Assembly: GCF_004138325.1 (NCBI RefSeq)
Contig: NZ_SBLB01000015.1
Span: forward strand, 24,992-88,991
Direction: 5' to 3'
Origin: Spirosoma sordidisoli
GTDB lineage: Bacteria; Bacteroidota; Bacteroidia; Cytophagales; Spirosomataceae
Length of the DNA stretch: 64,000 nt
Shown: one piece after another, positions 63,974-64,000 of the stretch
Numbering within the stretch: the stretch's first letter is position 1
Layout: each line of letters opens with the position of its first letter
Translations under genes and position numbers: made by a program
The notes under the pieces: model-generated
What the model saw: only the letters and a program-made list of their open reading frames with translations
Databases searched by the model: none
Told to the model about the DNA's origin: nothing

Positions 63974-64000
63974 ATGTCAACGACATGCTCACAAAAAAAA
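63974..64000 (+). CDS. First nine codons of a probable mobile-element gene, cut by window edge
   Basis: ATG 63974 reads MSTTCSQKK to the window end. The strong AGGAGG Shine-Dalgarno is unusual in Bacteroidota chromosomes, where most genes lack one, which suggests a mobile origin such as a transposase. The coding part is too short to classify. The element boundary to the left is unclear. Confidence 0.35.

Noticed and set aside
1..64000. CRISPR arrays, rRNA genes, prophage or restriction-modification genes
   Set aside because: No regularly spaced direct repeats of suitable length, no rRNA sequence and no relevant protein motifs were seen.

Overview
The window reads as chromosomal DNA of a Bacteroidota of the order Cytophagales, most likely Spirosoma or a close relative (inference, no search run). 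The evidence is the lineage-typical gene set: a SusC/SusD pair, several TonB-dependent receptors, a type IX secretion sorting domain, an HU-CCDC81/SPOR protein, a short SigA of 287 residues and a Wzi-type protein. Promoters also fit the Bacteroidota -7 consensus TAnnTTTG, and Shine-Dalgarno sequences are weak. Base composition is moderately GC-rich except in a few AT-rich spacers. Most of the window is ordinary core genome; accessory signals are small and sit in spacers.

Layout. 1-5.0 kb: end of an S9 peptidase, Ogt, an MBL-fold lipoprotein, an AlaA-like aminotransferase and a LOG-family protein. 5.3-7.3 kb (minus): SDR, small membrane protein and AraC regulator operon. 7.6-14.5 kb: dnaB (minus), then phoH, a secreted M43 protease, a GNAT enzyme and comEC. 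14.5-18.4 kb: small periplasmic protein, TetR regulator, ABC1/UbiB kinase and glycerophosphodiesterase. 18.4-21.8 kb: an intergenic repeat element and an Oar-like TonB receptor. 22.2-24.5 kb: kup, followed by a decayed IS5-type transposase. 24.6-26.9 kb: dCMP deaminase, ACP phosphodiesterase and holA. 26.9-30.1 kb: a TonB receptor plus lipoprotein behind a promoter carrying a perfect palindrome, probably metal-regulated uptake. 30.1-33.4 kb: hypothetical protein, Wzi-like protein, small DUF protein, a broken heavy-metal-associated domain gene and tRNA-Met. 33.5-39.2 kb: START-like protein, LptF/LptG permease, rpsO, pnp and the primary sigma factor.

39.3-45.2 kb (minus): a three-gene envelope operon of TPR protein, outer-membrane barrel and HU-SPOR protein. 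45.4-50.5 kb: M61 peptidase and a large secreted M43-type protease with FN3 and GEVED domains. 50.6-57.2 kb (minus): a six-gene sulfate-assimilation operon (TauE/SafE, MetZ, a secreted Gfo/Idh protein, CysH, CysD, CysN) with a terminator-like hairpin in its leader. 57.4-58.5 kb: DUF819 protein. 58.7-63.1 kb: SusC and SusD. 63.2-64 kb: small membrane protein, a gene remnant and the first codons of a probable insertion-sequence gene whose ribosome-binding site is buried in a hairpin.

The less ordinary signals are a family of intergenic AATGNNN heptamer arrays with inverted arms, the palindrome at 26917-26931, the HU-TM-SPOR architecture, the sulfur-operon leader, and the hairpin at the right edge. 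No CRISPR array, rRNA, prophage or restriction system was seen.
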